Assembly (NCBI GenBank): GCA_026545765.1
Contig: CM048843.1
Span: 10,191,501 to 10,255,500 of the forward strand
Direction: 5' to 3'
Length of the DNA stretch: 64,000 bases
Source of the DNA: Plantago major
Taxonomy: Eukaryota; Streptophyta; Magnoliopsida; Lamiales; Plantaginaceae
The notes beneath the pieces are model-generated. The model made no database searches, was not told where the DNA came from, and saw only the letters and a program-made list of their open reading frames with translations. Position 1 is the first letter of the stretch; every line of letters starts with the position of its first letter. Positions 45,565 to 57,640 of the stretch are shown piece after piece. Made by a program: the position numbers and the translations under genes.

Positions 45565-47077
45565 ATCTGTAACACATAATAAAACTTATAGAAATGACAA
45601 CTCAAATTCTCAAAATGAGCTAAATGAGGTACATAAACAAGATTGAATGTAAAACTAGGAACAAATAAAACATTATCTGAGTTAACAGAATTAATCACAT
45701 CTCCACATTTAGTAGCGATAATGTTGTCACCTGTAGGTAATTGAATATTAACTGCCCATCTATTATATTACGAGTAAAATAAGAATCATCACAGATCATA
45801 TGATCTGTAGCTCTATCAAGAATCCATTTAGCACTTTGTCCTGCTAATGCTATAGAAGATAAAGCATATTTAGTGATACTGCTCCTTGATCATTAGATGT
45901 AGATGGAACTTGATACATCCATAGCAACCTTATGTATAGGACTAGATGGTTATGCCAAGTGAGCACGGAATTTAGTAAAGCTGTAGAAGCTGGTTGTAGA
46001 GATCTGGTGACATATCTCCCATAGTGAATAGAAACCAAACCAGTGATTAATTACTGATATTTTCCATAACTATTGCATGTGCATGATGTCCTGCACCATC
46101 ATGACTTGTTGAACCTTGTTGATGAGATCTTTTGTTGAGTCTAGAACATTGCCATCGGTGGATATCAATCAGCAGATAACAAGACTTCATAGTATGACCA
46201 ATTGCACCACAATTAGAGCACTTAGGTTTAGTTTTGTCCTTATTACGGCTCTAAAATAGCCATTCTTAGCTAAACATGCATAAGAATCTTGATTCACATC
46301 ACCTTTGTTGTTGTTGACTCATCATAGCCATAACATCTTGACTACCCACATTATCATAAGCGATCAAGCTTCTTTGACCTTCTTCTTGTTTCAAAATAGA
46401 ATAAATCTTCACAAGTGATGGAATAGGAATGCGCATCAATATAAACTTCTACTAGCAGCATAAGAATCATTCAATCCAACAAGAAACTTGATAACTCCAT
46501 CATTCAGTGAGTAGCTATCAACTCGCACTTCCTCCACAAGTACACTTACTAACAAGTCGATGAAAACAAATTCATCCCAAAGAGTTTTAAAAGCAGCATA
46601 ATACACAAAAATAGTATTATTGCCTTGTGAATTGAGCTCAAAGATTTTCTAAATGAAATACTCTTGCGTCCATAACTACAGTATAGCAGTATACAACTCT
46701 ACCCACAAATCACGAGCTGAAGTAAAACTAAGAATACTAGGCGAATTGCAGGTGAACAAGAATTGGATAACCAAACTAGAACGAATGCATTATACGTTTC
46801 CAAGCGATACAAAATGGGCGTTTCAACAAGAGGCGGTTGAGTAATCGTACCATCGACAAAACCGGTTTTGTTCTTGACATCCAAAGCCATTAAAATCGGC
46901 TTGCTCCAAGAAGGATAATTCACCTCATTCAATTGATCCAACACTATCGCAATTCACGGTTGATCGGACATTTGGAGATAATCTGGCGATGTTGGCGAGA
47001 TCAAGACCAATCTCTAATGGATTGGCTGAACACCAACAGCTTGTGCACCAGAAAAACCATTATCAGCCATGATAATG
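45565..47077 (-). pseudogene. Copia-4 protease and gag
   Basis: A CCHC knuckle is intact at 46179-46220 (CSNCGAIGHTMKSC). The protease site near 45806-45829 reads WILDRATDHMICD, where D-T-G would be expected, so the active-site glycine is missing. Gag frame 46699-46944 has NEVNYPSWSKPILMALDV and GTITQPPLVET. The upstream ATG near 47077 (MADNGFSGAQ) is the likely start, in another frame. Confidence 0.82.
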
Positions 47078-47210
47078 CAAGCGAAACTTCAAATTCTCAA
47101 TCAAAGAAACAAAGCGAACAATCGTTCAGCGGAAACAAGAAAACCAACTTCAATTGCAGAAAATTGAAGATCAAAAGCGATAACCGTATTCTGGCTAAAC
47201 TGAGACCATA

Positions 47211-47372
47211 TTAATTTCATGAAATCAAATGAATTTCATTCAAATTGAGAAAATGAGAAAACGGAAAGTGAGTACAAGAGTAGGAGCTCTGTTCTTTTTA
47301 TAGAACAGCTCTCTAACTGAAACGTACAAGTAAGGATGCGTAAGGTATGACTACTAAACTTCCTAACTAACA
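47211..47372 (-). repeat. Probable short 5' LTR of Copia-4
   Basis: A degenerate initiator-tRNA site (GAGACCATATTAA on the plus strand, about 47200-47212) marks the inner edge. The outer edge is CCTAACTAACA at 47372. A TATAAAA motif lies on the minus strand near 47300. About 160 bp is normal for Ale elements. There is no second LTR to confirm it. Confidence 0.5.
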
Positions 47373-47829
47373 GTACAATTCCTTTAGCCTGATGTACAAG
47401 CCAAATTAGAAGAAACGGATGACTAATGATAAAAACGTTATATCGAAAAGCGTTTCTTCCTTCAACTGATATCTGAAGCATCTTCTTATGTATAATTCTT
47501 CATCATCATCTGCTGCATATCACTTATCTTCACAGAATAAGTTTCATCTTCATTCGCAGCTCATTAGTGGCCAATTTACCTTGAACTGTTAACCACAAGA
47601 ATGCTTGAGCTTATTGATGTACTTAGTCTTCAATGCCGCCCATTTAGATATATGTACATGAGAATCTGTATAGGTATGTCCAATTGCTCTGTAGCGCGAT
47701 TGACACGTAAAGATTACATTCTCAATTAAATTCACTCCAAATAATTGTATCAGCTGATCCCCTAATTAAATATGGAAATTCTCGATATTTGCCTTGCCTT
47801 GTGCTGGAATAACAGATTGCAGGTTTGTA
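47373..47829. other. Unassigned region
   Basis: No gene or named repeat. Confidence 0.4.
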
Positions 47830-48300
47830 AGATTCCAGTTTCCAGCATCATCTTCAGCAGCCACTATTTGTGTTCCCTATTCCTGTGTAGGCCCACATCC
47901 TGGCCAATTGTCGTGCCAAAACGAGATACTATGTTCGTTTCCAATCTGCCATCTTAGAAAAGGTTTAATAAACTCAACACAGCAAAAATTCCATTCCAAG
48001 TTCGCCATCTCCTGGTTTAGTACAATAGAGTGTTCTTCAGGTACATGGCTTGGACTAGCTTCTACCATACTGTATCTTCATTGCGTAGAATTTTCCAACC
48101 CAATTTACCTAGTAAGGCTTCATTGCTTTCTCTAGATGTTTGAATACCCAGACCACCATTTGCTTTTGGGGGTACAACTTTCTGCCAACCCACCAAATGA
48201 AGCTTCTTCTTTTCAATATCAATTGACCGTAGAAAGTCCTGATTGATTTTATCGAGCCTATCACAAACATGTTTAGGTAACCAGCTTGCTTGCATATTGT
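47830..48300 (-). pseudogene. LINE (L1-type) fragment, C-terminal region of RT polyprotein
   Basis: Frame 48062-48295 reads MQASWLPKHVCDRLDKINQD, then HLVGWQKVVPPKANGGLGI and ALLGKLGWKILRN, a segment conserved after the RT in plant LINEs. Frame 47877-48068 follows with WQIGNEHSISFWHDNWPG, the next conserved block. A frameshift at about 48065 separates them. Only this part is present. Confidence 0.85.
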
Positions 48301-48689
48301 AAATTGGTATCGCGGATGAGACTGATTGGATTATATTTGATCATCCTGCAATATATAGATAATTATTTAATTTTCCAAATCACTCGACTAAAAGCTGCCA
48401 ACCCTGTTTCAGATGGAAAATCCATCAAAGATAAGGAGGATTTGCTGAGAAGAACAAAGAAGCACACATACCTCTGGAAAGAGGGACGCTGGAATTTTAT
48501 AATGAGAACCTTGTCACTAATGGATCAGGAAGTACATACTGACAGACTTTTAATAGTTCCTCCCTTTCAAACTCAACCTACCATTGAATTGAATGTCATT
48601 CAGCGCCTTTTAGAATTTAAAATTTTAAGTTTCAACAAATGGAAGAAAAGGATAACCCCATAATCTATGTGCATCAATTGGTTAGGGTA
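48301..48689. other. Unassigned region with a plus-strand frame
   Basis: The frame 48286-48663 contains SDGKSIKDKEDLLRRTKKH but no domain I recognise. It overlaps the LINE start on the other strand. Kept as unassigned. Confidence 0.35.
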
Positions 48690-48810
48690 CCATAACAGGC
48701 TAGGTGTGTTATGTGTTTGATTCTTGTGATATAGAGCAATTGGTTAGGCAGGGGCAACATAACCTAAGAGATATGTGTTCGATCCCCGCTACAAGTTATG
48801 TGTTCGATCC
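48690..48810 (+). mobile_element. SINE candidate (tRNA-like head)
   Basis: TAGAGCAATTGGTTAGG near 48733 has the form of an A box and D arm. GTGTTCGATCCCCGC near 48776 is a good B box, at the usual ~33-base spacing. Two further B-box-like copies, GTGTTTGATTCTTG (~48713) and GTGTTCGATCCTCA (~48799), flank it, as if the head were partly triplicated. The 3' end is not clear. Confidence 0.5.
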
Positions 48811-49861
48811 TCATCGAGTGTGGTTTGTGTTGTATTACTTCCTTCGTTTTTTATGTATACAAAATAAGTACCGATTACTTTCTTACTTTTGTACTAAAAT
48901 AATGTTGTTGTTGTTATTATTTGTATTTACTAATATTGATATGATTTTTTTTTGTTATTATTATGAATATTTTAATATTATAGTGGAAAGACCAATAGCC
49001 AAAACTGGAGACAAAAAATATCGGAATTTTACTACCGATTGTTTTATTGTACAAAACATAAAGCACACATCAATGAGACTTTGAGCGGAAAAAATGGCAA
49101 AGCGAAAACATTGTTGTAAGAAGAAGTAAGTAGTAGTTTAATAGATTTATTGATTAATTTGTAATGATTGTCAATTGACCGATTGAATGATATATTCAAT
49201 AAAACTTGATATAATATGATTTTAAAATCAAATTTAAAAGATAAATATATTAGTTGGAGTATATATATTGTTAGTTTAAGATATAAAATGTTGTGATTGA
49301 AAAATATAAGGAAAAATAAAGTAATTCTCCTTATTATAGTTGCGTAACTACTTGTAAAATCGCGAAAGCGTTAATTGAAGCAATGGCGGTAGAAAAACCC
49401 GAATCAATGACTAAACCTAATCTCACCTCTTAGTGCGAACTCGCCTCCTGTGTGTTCCTCTTCCAAAGTGCCGACTCTTTGGCGCTTTGATCGACCATCT
49501 CGGTTTCTTGTTATTTGTTTGAACAGTGCCAAGTTTGTGGGTGCGTTGTTGATTTACGCATATTAACTAGAAAGTTGGGAGTAGCATAGTACGAGATAGG
49601 TCGGGGTCCTTTACACCACTCACCATCGATTTCAACCTAAGAATACAAGTGCGATTTAGTCTTTTGTCTACTACAGTATGCGATTTTGCATTCAATAAAA
49701 TATTTGCTTGTTCCTATCTTTGTGTATGTGGAGAACAACATACCGAGTTAACTTACCGCTATAGTTGTGCGTTTGTGGGCTTTCGATAATAAATAAATTT
49801 TATCTTTGATTGTATTTAAGAATTACAGATACTACAACGCATTCAAATTCTTAGGTACACA
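48811..49861. other. Unassigned AT-rich region
   Basis: T-rich and low complexity. No gene supported. Confidence 0.4.
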
Positions 49862-50290
49862 TACAAAAACTATTTTGATATTAAGAGTTGAAAATCTGAG
49901 AACACATGACCTAAAAGATGAAATTGCTGCAAGTAATTTTATAGCTGCTAAAAAAATAGAAACCATTATTACAACTTCAGGCAAATTAGATCATAACTAT
50001 GTAGAAAATTGACACAATACATATGTACTACATATTAAGCAAGCAAATGAAAAACTGTTGGGAAACAAAGTTCTTAAAGTGACCTTCAAGGAGGCAACTA
50101 ATACAACTTCACGAATCACATGCTTGATCGATGCATATCTATCTTCCCAAAATTTTTGCTATAACGCCATCGTAAACTGAAGTAAACATACCTCCAACTT
50201 TGTTTGAACACGAACTACAATCACACCCAAAATCGAGGTTGCAAATCCACTTATTATTCCGTAAAGGCATATCTTCTCAATTTAAGTCTT
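49862..50290 (-). repeat. Duplicate of the 3' flank of the LRR receptor-like pseudogene (copy 1)
   Basis: It matches 52646-53395 in the same order: TTTGATATTAAGAGTTGAAAA, GCTGCAAGTAATTTTAT, TTCAAGGAGGCA, ACATACCTCCAACTTTG, TATTATTCCGTAA. Copy 2 has an extra ~350 bp in the middle. Copy 1 is about 430 bp, close to the ancestral unit without the insertion. Confidence 0.82.
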
Positions 50291-50483
50291 CATCACCGTC
50301 TACAACATGAGTTTCAACATTCTAGCGTCATTGTCACCGCGTGTCCAACTCCGTCTTCTCGTTACTAGTTGCGTCGTCAAGACAAGTTCCCCTAGGACTT
50401 GCATCACAAATGTTTATATGTATGATGTAAACTTGTGTGATTAATTGTTATATGTGTTATGGGTTTGTTGTAAGTTCCCCTAA
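50291..50483. other. Unassigned spacer
   Basis: Nothing recognisable. Confidence 0.4.
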
Positions 50484-51073
50484 GGGCAGCTCCATCAGAG
50501 TTGCAACTCTCGATTACAACTCGATCTGAACTCAATGATGCGAGAGTGAGTTAGACAATGAGTATTTGGGCCTTACGCTATTTTGCCATTTTTCCTTTTT
50601 AATTTTTTCTTTTCTCTTTTGTTTTAATTGTTTGTTGCTTTTTTGCTTAACGATTTTGTTCTTCTCTTACATTTTCACTCTTTTTAACTAAATTCTTCCT
50701 TTTATTTTAGTTTTTGTATTTCAATTCTTTTTTAATTATTCAAACTTAAATTACAAGTAATATATATTTTTCAAATTTCAAGTATATTTTCAAATATATT
50801 TTCAAGTAATATATTTAAAAAATATTAGTGTGAGTTTTTTTTATAATTAACTAAAAACATTTAAAATCAATTCAAGAATAAAGTTTAAAAGGAAATGAAA
50901 AAAGAAAAAGAAATGAAAAATTAAGTTTGAAAGAAAATGTTAAAAGAAAATAGGTTTGAGTCTCACTGTTAGAGTAGAGAATTACAATGAGTTGCAAAGT
51001 GAGTTGCAGTGAGTGGAATGCTGACGTGGCAGAGAGAGTGGGTTGCAGAGAGTTGCAACTGCTGGAGATGGTC
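50484..51073. mobile_element. PIF/Harbinger-like non-autonomous element
   Basis: The left end GGGCAGCTCCATCAGAGTTG is the near-inverse of the right end GTTGCAACTGCTGGAGATGGTC. TAA flanks both sides (50481-50483 and 51074-51076), as in the 3-bp TWA duplication of this superfamily. Length 590 bp, with a T/A-rich middle and no transposase. Confidence 0.7.
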
Positions 51074-51133
51074 TAAGGTTTCATTCTATGCTATTATATG
51101 TGATATTTGCAAGTTTCTTAGAATTGTGTACTT

Positions 51134-51279
51134 ACTAATCATGATTAGGGATCTTTGGAATATGCAAATTTATGATACCCATGTTGTTATATCTTTTTAG
51201 ATATCGACTAATCATGATTAGGGATCTTTGGAATATGCAAATTTATGATACCCATGTTGTTATATGTTTTTAGATACGT
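51134..51279. repeat. Tandem duplication, 73-bp unit
   Basis: The unit starting ACTAATCATGATTAGGG occurs at 51134-51206 and 51207-51279 with only a few differences near the end. Confidence 0.9.
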
Positions 51280-51899
51280 CGATGTGGTGCTATTGTTTGG
51301 TACTGGTAGTATTCATATATATGCTAGGTCCAGCGAGTTAAATATATGTGGTGATGTAGTACATGTCATTCGCCCTTTTTGTTACTACGGAGCTCTGATT
51401 TCTTAAGTCATCTCAGGAATCTGTGGTAATTGATTAATGGGATATAATTAAGTCTCTAAATGTTGTGGTACATGAGAATTCAACTAGTGCATGTTGTGTT
51501 TGTGTTGTTTAAGCATGAGCAATTGTTATGCTAACATCCTGGTACTCCTTAACCCACGCTATCAAGATTTAGTGTGGATTCAAATATACTCCTACTTGTT
51601 ATCTGGTTGTCAGTTTGCCTGACTATCCTTATATATGGTTCATCTGTATGTTGCTTGAAAGATTTATTATTATAGCAACATTGTCTAACTTGTTCTGGCC
51701 AGTAGTTATAAAGGATGTGTGTTATATGCAATATGATTATTATTGATGTTTTCTGATTCTGATGTATAAATCTATAAGATATGGCGTGGTGTTATACGAT
51801 GTTTAGTCACACACTTTAGTCCATGCATTCACGAGTTAAAGTTCAGGAACATGCATTCACTTAAAAAAAATGTTAAAGGTTTAAAGTAAAGTAAGTTTC
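51280..51899. other. Unassigned region
   Basis: No gene supported. Confidence 0.4.
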
Positions 51900-52640
51900 A
51901 AAGTTAAAGATAAATAAAGGGGCTCGTAGGGAAATATCCTAGTATTTGTGGCACAATTATTAGTTTATGTTCAGCGGATAGGGACTAAGGTCCTGAGGTT
52001 GTCAGATTTTAGTTATTCAACGGATAGGGCCACGAAAGTGACCTGAGGCCGGCAGATAGCCACCATGGCCAGAGTAGGAACCTACGATGCCTAGTGAGCT
52101 CGCGATCATGTTATGTTTTAAGACATTTAAAGATAAAGCTTCAAGATAAGTTTCAAGTTCAAGTTGAAGTAAAAGAAGAACAAGTTCAAGTGTTCAAGTC
52201 GAATGGTCATAGGGTTGCATTGCATTAAGAAAGATTAAAAGATTTAAAAGACTTGATGATAGAACTTTAAGTCATGGCACGATGTATGGAATTTCCTCAG
52301 TCAAGTGGTCACGACTGACCCTTGCAAAAATTATCAATTTATATATGAAGCCGAGCTATTGAAGTGGAGCGTGCCGGAGCAGTGATCTTTACCAAAGGCG
52401 TATTTACAATTTTTAGTTTGATGATTATAAATTTTGTAATCAAGCTTTTATGATTTTCAAGTTCCGCTGCATTATTTTACTAGTTTACAATTTAGTATTA
52501 CAAATTTCATGTCAAGTCTTTTTACTGCATAGGCGTCTAGTAACGTTTAAATCTTTATAATTCAAGTTAAATCAATTTACAAGCTCATGACACAAGTCAT
52601 ATTTTCCTTAATTAGTCTTTTAAAAATCGAGCGCTTCTGA
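51900..52640 (+). repeat. LTR-like dispersed repeat fragment
   Basis: From 52297 it matches 63004-63345 (TCACGACTGACCC, ATCAAGCTTTTATGATTTT-like, TCATGTCAAGTCTTTT, CGTCTAGTAACGTTT). The upstream part (CGGATAGGGACTAAGGTCC, AGATAGCCACCATGGCC) resembles LTRs of gypsy chromoviruses, by recall. No coding region adjoins. Confidence 0.45.
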
Positions 52641-52645
52641 AACTA

Positions 52646-52970
52646 TTTGATATTAAGAGTTGAAAACTGATCGAACACATGACCCAGAAGATTGAAAATG
52701 CTGCAAGTAATTTTATATATAGTTGCTAAAAAAATACACCTACAAATCATTTTTAGGCAAAATAAATCATAACTACTTCTAAAAGTATATAGTTCAGCAG
52801 CCCTCTGCGTCATTTTAGGAGAGGCCCCAAATAATAGTATAATATAAATAAAAAAGAAAAAAAAATTAAGTTGGGACGCACATAGCAGTCTCAAAGCGAC
52901 ACAGGACATGATCATCTTGTCAGACTTCTACTACACCACAACATGTTTCATTACACTAAAGAACATAAAT

Positions 52971-53051
<81 letters not shown>

Positions 53052-53395
53052 TTGTAAATTTGAGTCCCAAATTTTTGGGACCCTATCTTGACGGGCATCC
53101 TCCACGAGGCCTTAGGCCCTATATTAAGCTAGCAAATGACAAGTTATCGGGAAATAAAGTTCCAAAAGTGAACTTCAAGGAGGCAGCTAGTACAGCTTCA
53201 CATGATTTGATCAATGCATATAAATCTATCTTCTCAATATTCTGGCTATAACCCCATACTAAATCTGAAGTAAACATACCTCCAACTTTGTTTGAACACG
53301 AACTATGATCACACCCCAAAATCCGTTGCAAATCCACTTGTTATTATTCCGTAATGCCATATCTTCTCGACTTTATGCATCACTTATGCGCAACA
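52646..53395 (-). repeat. 3' flank of the LRR receptor-like pseudogene (copy 2, with insertion)
   Basis: Homologous to 49862-50290, but interrupted at about 52778-53130 by extra DNA that includes the TA microsatellite. It lies directly after the end of the pseudogene on the minus strand. The minus frame 53119-53337 (DHSSCSNKVGGMFTSDLVWG) is part of it; I do not recognise a domain in it. Confidence 0.8.
52976..53049. repeat. (TA)n microsatellite
   Basis: About 74 bp of uninterrupted AT alternation. Confidence 0.97.
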
Positions 53396-53401
53396 TGAGT
53401 T

Positions 53402-54400
53402 TCAACATTTGGAGCATTCGATGCTTTGTCTTACGTGACATTTCTTTACTAGAGGAGGTCCACAGGCCATAATTACCCTCGTAAATCGAAGGGTCTTCAA
53501 GAGTTTGCGATTGGCATACATTGGAATTTCTCTGTCAATTTGTTGTGTGACAAATTCGGATGACTCAAAGAAGTCAAATTTGATAAGCTCGATGGAATGT
53601 TGCGAATAGATCATTGTTTGAGAGATCAAGATCTTCCAGCGACTTCATATCTCCGATTAGATTACGGAATGTTGCCTTGCAAATGATTATCGACAAGTTG
53701 AGGAAAAGCAAGGCACTAAGCCTTGTCGACTCCATAGAATTTTACCGATCAAATTATTGTTTGAGAGATCCATGTTTACAAGATATTGTAGATTTTGAAT
53801 ATACTCTCGTGTAACTCCTTTAATAACCTCTTGCATACCATATAAGCTTTGATATGCGACGAAAAACTCATCTGTGGAGGTGTATAGCTTCATGCCTGAA
53901 AAATTCCCAAAGCGGCGTGGAATATTTCTTGCTAACATATTATTAAGATCGATATTTGACTTATGAAGTTGACAAAGCTCGAGAGGGACCGTGCCGTACA
54001 ACTTATTACTCCTCATCCTAAGCACTTTTAAGTGAAGTAGATGATTTCGAATCCATTTGGCGGTTTTCACGAAATTGAGTTCTCTCGACATCGAACACGC
54101 AGCGGTAGTGATGGTTTCTCATATTAGAAGGAACTTCTCCTCTAAGGTTGTTATTGTTGAGTTGTATCCATTGCAGCAGTATGCTCCACCAATAGAGTTG
54201 GGGATAATACGAAATCCGATTAGGCGATAATGCGATAAACCTATTGCTCAAGTTTCCCAGAATCGGAAGATGTCACGAAAATCGTTTCTCGAGAGTTCAA
54301 GAATTTCTAATCAATGCAATTTGTTATTGTAGAAGGAACTCCTCCATAAATAAAGTTGTAGTTTTTGATCGTATTTGTAAATAATTAGTCAAGCGTTTTG
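53402..54400 (-). pseudogene. LRR receptor-like protein (RLP) pseudogene
   Basis: Frame 54018-54251 has WIQLNNNNLRGEVPSNM. Frame 53687-54091 has WIRNHLLHLKVLRMRSNKLY, GTVPLELCQL, then the island-type segment VIKGVTREYIQNLQYLVNM and DLSNNNLIGKI. Frame 53402-53629 ends in CGPPLVKKC, the cysteine pair that closes RLP ectodomains. The order (LRRs, island, final LRRs, CGxPL cysteines) is that of the Cf/EIX2-type RLPs, membrane receptors for microbial or developmental signals. At least two frameshifts (near 54090 and 53690) and loss of the N-terminal LRRs and signal peptide make it a pseudogene. No kinase domain is seen. Confidence 0.87.
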
Positions 54401-55629
54401 GCATAATGAAGTGTGGCGGTGGAAATGGAATAGATTAAGTAGTTGACGAAGATTTTATAGCCATTTAATCGACAACATTAAAAATGGAGCGCATTAGAGC
54501 GATTTAGTCATTTTGGTCATAACTTCTTCATACCATATCGATTGACCTCAAATCGGCACGGATAATTGGGAGGCGAGATGTAGAACCCAAGGCAATTAAG
54601 CGTCCGATCTTAGCGATAGCCCCCAAATTTGCACGTATAATATGTTTATGTTGTATCACATATCTTTCAATTACATTCAAACTTTTACACATTCAAAACA
54701 CACTTTTGTGAGCTAGGGATTACAAACTCTCCCAATTTTATCATCCAAATATCTTGGGATCTCGTTATCTGCTGGAGATAATCAATTGTAATCTCTTGGT
54801 ACCGCTAAATTTTTCACACATTTATTTTATGGTTGTCCCGTTAATATATCCTCAATACCAATATAGTAAAACAGTAAACCCCACTAACCACTATTCTTCT
54901 TAAGGTACTTTTTTTTTTATCTATCTTTCATACTTTTTCTATTCTTTATCATTTATATTTTATGCAATAAACAATAAACTATTGGCTTTCTTAAAAGCAA
55001 AGCCGAAAATAAGCGAGACAAGCTTAGCCGGGCAGATGTAGTAACAATCATTGGAGCTTGCATCTTGCTTTCATCTTCAAATTCACTGAAATTTTCGTAA
55101 ACATTTCTCCGAAGAGTGACAATTCAGTAACATTGTATCACCCCTTCTCTGTTTTGATTAATATAACTAATTTCTTCATTGATTGTGTATTTTTATTCAT
55201 ATTATTTGCTTGTGACACAATGGATATGGGTAGGCAGGTAGCTAAACATTTATATAGGTTGGTGGTGAAATCATACTACGCTAAGTTCTTACTTGTGGTG
55301 TGGATACAAAATTCTTTATATAAATCTTGTGAAAACGTTCTTGGATGATTGTGGTTAGATAATCGATAAACTGACAACAAAATGTTCTAAGGGAATTTTA
55401 GCCTCCTCAAATTTGGGTTTATCATTGCGTCATCTATTCGTACAAGTTTATGTTCAATGTTTTTCCCTTTACAATGTGATACCTTTATCATCGAGTTAAC
55501 CTGATATGAACTTGCTAAGACTTCATTGCTGACAAAGGAAAATCTATCAGGGATAATTTCATGCTCGCGGTATCCATATCAATGGAGTACATATATATGC
55601 TTACGTTCATGGCGTGTTACATGCTCTAG
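54401..55629. other. Unassigned region
   Basis: It has no supported gene. The frame at 55058-55348 is hydrophobic but has no recognisable family. Confidence 0.4.
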
Positions 55630-55634
55630 CTTTC

Positions 55635-56114
55635 TGATGGAACCTTGATAGTTAAGTAGTGCGAACTCTTGAGCAATTCACCTTGTTAGGCGCCTCCAAG
55701 TGATCTTGTACGGATTCACCTATTTCTAGGGTATTTTCACGACTGAGCGATTGCCTACGGTGCCTTGAGCAGTAAATTCGGTGGAAATATTCTTTGTCAT
55801 TGTGAAAGCGTAATTAGGGTTAAGCCTTGGATCCTATTTATCTTGCTCTTTGCCAGTATTTGAGCGATCAGGAGTTCTAATGGAAATAAAATAATAGAAA
55901 AGATATGCATAAATATTTAAAAGATCTACTAGCCTTATCTCTTTGAGAGAATCTAGCGATTTGATTCTTTTAGATTTACGCTCTAATGAATATCCTAAAG
56001 GTATTATTCCTAATAATTAAAATATGCTAATATTCCACGAATTTGGACTTGCTTGGTGAACTTTAGACACTTTGATTAATGCATGAGGGGTCGGCAAAGC
56101 CCAAGGTTCCATCA
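55635..56114 (-). repeat. 3' LTR of the non-autonomous element
   Basis: It is 480 bp and closely matches 58958-59451, including AATATTTAAAAGATCTACTA and GGGTCGGCAAAGCCCAA. Immediately inside, the minus strand reads CTTCAGGGGGCAG, the polypurine tract. Confidence 0.92.
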
Positions 56115-57352
56115 CTGCCCCCTGAAGACGAGACTTGTCCCCAAGTCTCATCAGCTCCTCCTCTCTTCTTAGGCGCGTCCTTGCCATCCTTCTATGTGAA
56201 TGGCCCCTCTCGCCCCTCTATGTGCCTAGCTGTTGAGCTCTATCTTTTCAAGTCCTTTAGCCGACTTGACTGGCTTGCTCCATCTCGGAACCTTTCTTTT
56301 TCGTGGTTGTAGCCACAACCATCTCTTCCTTGCCATCATCCATGACACTGACCTTTGCCACAGTAAGCCTGAACACCTTGTTAGCTCGGCCTTTCCATCC
56401 ATATCCACTCATCGATGACTTAGATCATAGCATCGACTACCATGTAGATAGCGGATGTGCGGCTTCACAAGACCATGGTGCCTTTGGTTGACCTTGCACT
56501 CTTGAACATCGTGACTATGATCATGCTTCCACCATGGAACTGCACCCTCCCGGTACCACTTGTTCTCGGCATAGTTCTATTATCAAAGCCTAGCTCCAGT
56601 GTCCCTACGCCCCAATGCTCTTTAGCCATCTTTATGCACTTATTTGTTGGCCACTCATTTCGGGTTTCCAAGCTTCCATAGTGCCTCGTTGATCCCACAC
56701 AGCTCCCATCTTCTTTGTTAATCTTTGGGAACTCTTCGACAGTAATGCCCCCATGCTTCTCCCCAGCTTGTTTGGACACTTCGACAGTATTGTCCAATTG
56801 CTCAACGTCCTTGGGTATCTTGACAAGAGTCTCAATAGCCCCGTAAGGATCACCATTCACCAACTCTTCATCGGCTATGTCTATCCTCACCATCCCATAG
56901 ACACGAATATCTTCTCTAGGCACTTCGACAGTGTTTCCTAGCGGTCGACACCCATCTTCATACATCTCCTTGACCGGGTCCTCTCTTTCCATAAGATCTA
57001 TCTAACCACCATTCTCATTCACAACACCCAAACTAGAATCAAGAGAATTATAGAACACCTGATTTAATTCCGGTGAGGACCCAGTTACCAGGTTGAGCTT
57101 CCCTTTTCCCCAAGCATGAGATAGCCCTCGAAGTTGAGCTCCAGGCTCATAGACCTTCTCCTTCTCTTCCAGGCCACCTTTCCAGCCGCTGACTCGTCCC
57201 TTGAATCTTAGTGTTTGTCGAAACTCACTCGTAGATCGAACATCCACTGTGTAGCCTAGGGTTCCCTTCTGAGCTCCCAGTTCCTCGGCACGTTTACCCC
57301 ACTTGTTCTTCCTGCTGCTTTGCCCCATGGACAATGCTTCCTCTTCTCCCAA
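56115..57352 (-). other. ORFs of unknown function in the non-autonomous element
   Basis: Two minus-strand frames, 57002-57352 (116 codons, starting MGEEEALSMGQSSRKNKWGK) and 56465-56992 (175 codons, starting MEREDPVKEMYEDGC), follow each other with a 9-bp gap. A third, 56226-56408, is rich in Trp, Arg and Lys. The 175-codon frame repeats an NTVEV motif and is hydrophilic. I do not recognise any retroviral domain. They might be captured host sequence, a diverged gag C-terminus, or noise. Confidence 0.4.
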
Positions 57353-57640
57353 GAAGTCTTCCTCAAACCCTTCTTATTCAAACTCCTTGTCTGCATTATC
57401 CATTGGTTCTTCTTCACTCTCCCCCGAGTTCGGCTTCACCGATGGTTCCTGATGAACTGGGTACTCAGACTTCCCCAGAATTCCCCTCGAATCACCTCTC
57501 GACATATTTTCCCCAGACGATTCTAAAGTAGTGCAATAGTGAGAGTACGAACTTACGTCGATTGTCGATGATTATTCGTCATAGTTCGCATGGGGTTTCT
57601 TGTCCCATGGGTCCTCATCTTGCTCGCATCATCATCCCTG
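57353..57640. other. Interior of the non-autonomous element, no frame supported
   Basis: Plus-strand frames here (57320-57526, 57334-57531) oppose the element sense and are not called. Confidence 0.4.

Larger units (their letters stand above)
42640..47372 (-). mobile_element. Copia-4: Ale/Retrofit-like copia element, decayed
   Basis: On the minus strand it runs from a short 5' LTR candidate (47211-47372) through gag, protease, integrase, RT and RNase H to about 42690. Gag starts with a MADN-type leader and has a YPSWSKPILMALDVKNKTGF segment, which is typical of the Ale group. The CCHC knuckle is intact. No 3' LTR is recognisable after RNase H, so the left end is probably truncated. Confidence 0.85.

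Noticed and set aside
48286-48663. 125-codon plus-strand frame as a gene
   Set aside because: Overlaps a LINE remnant on the other strand and shows no known domain.
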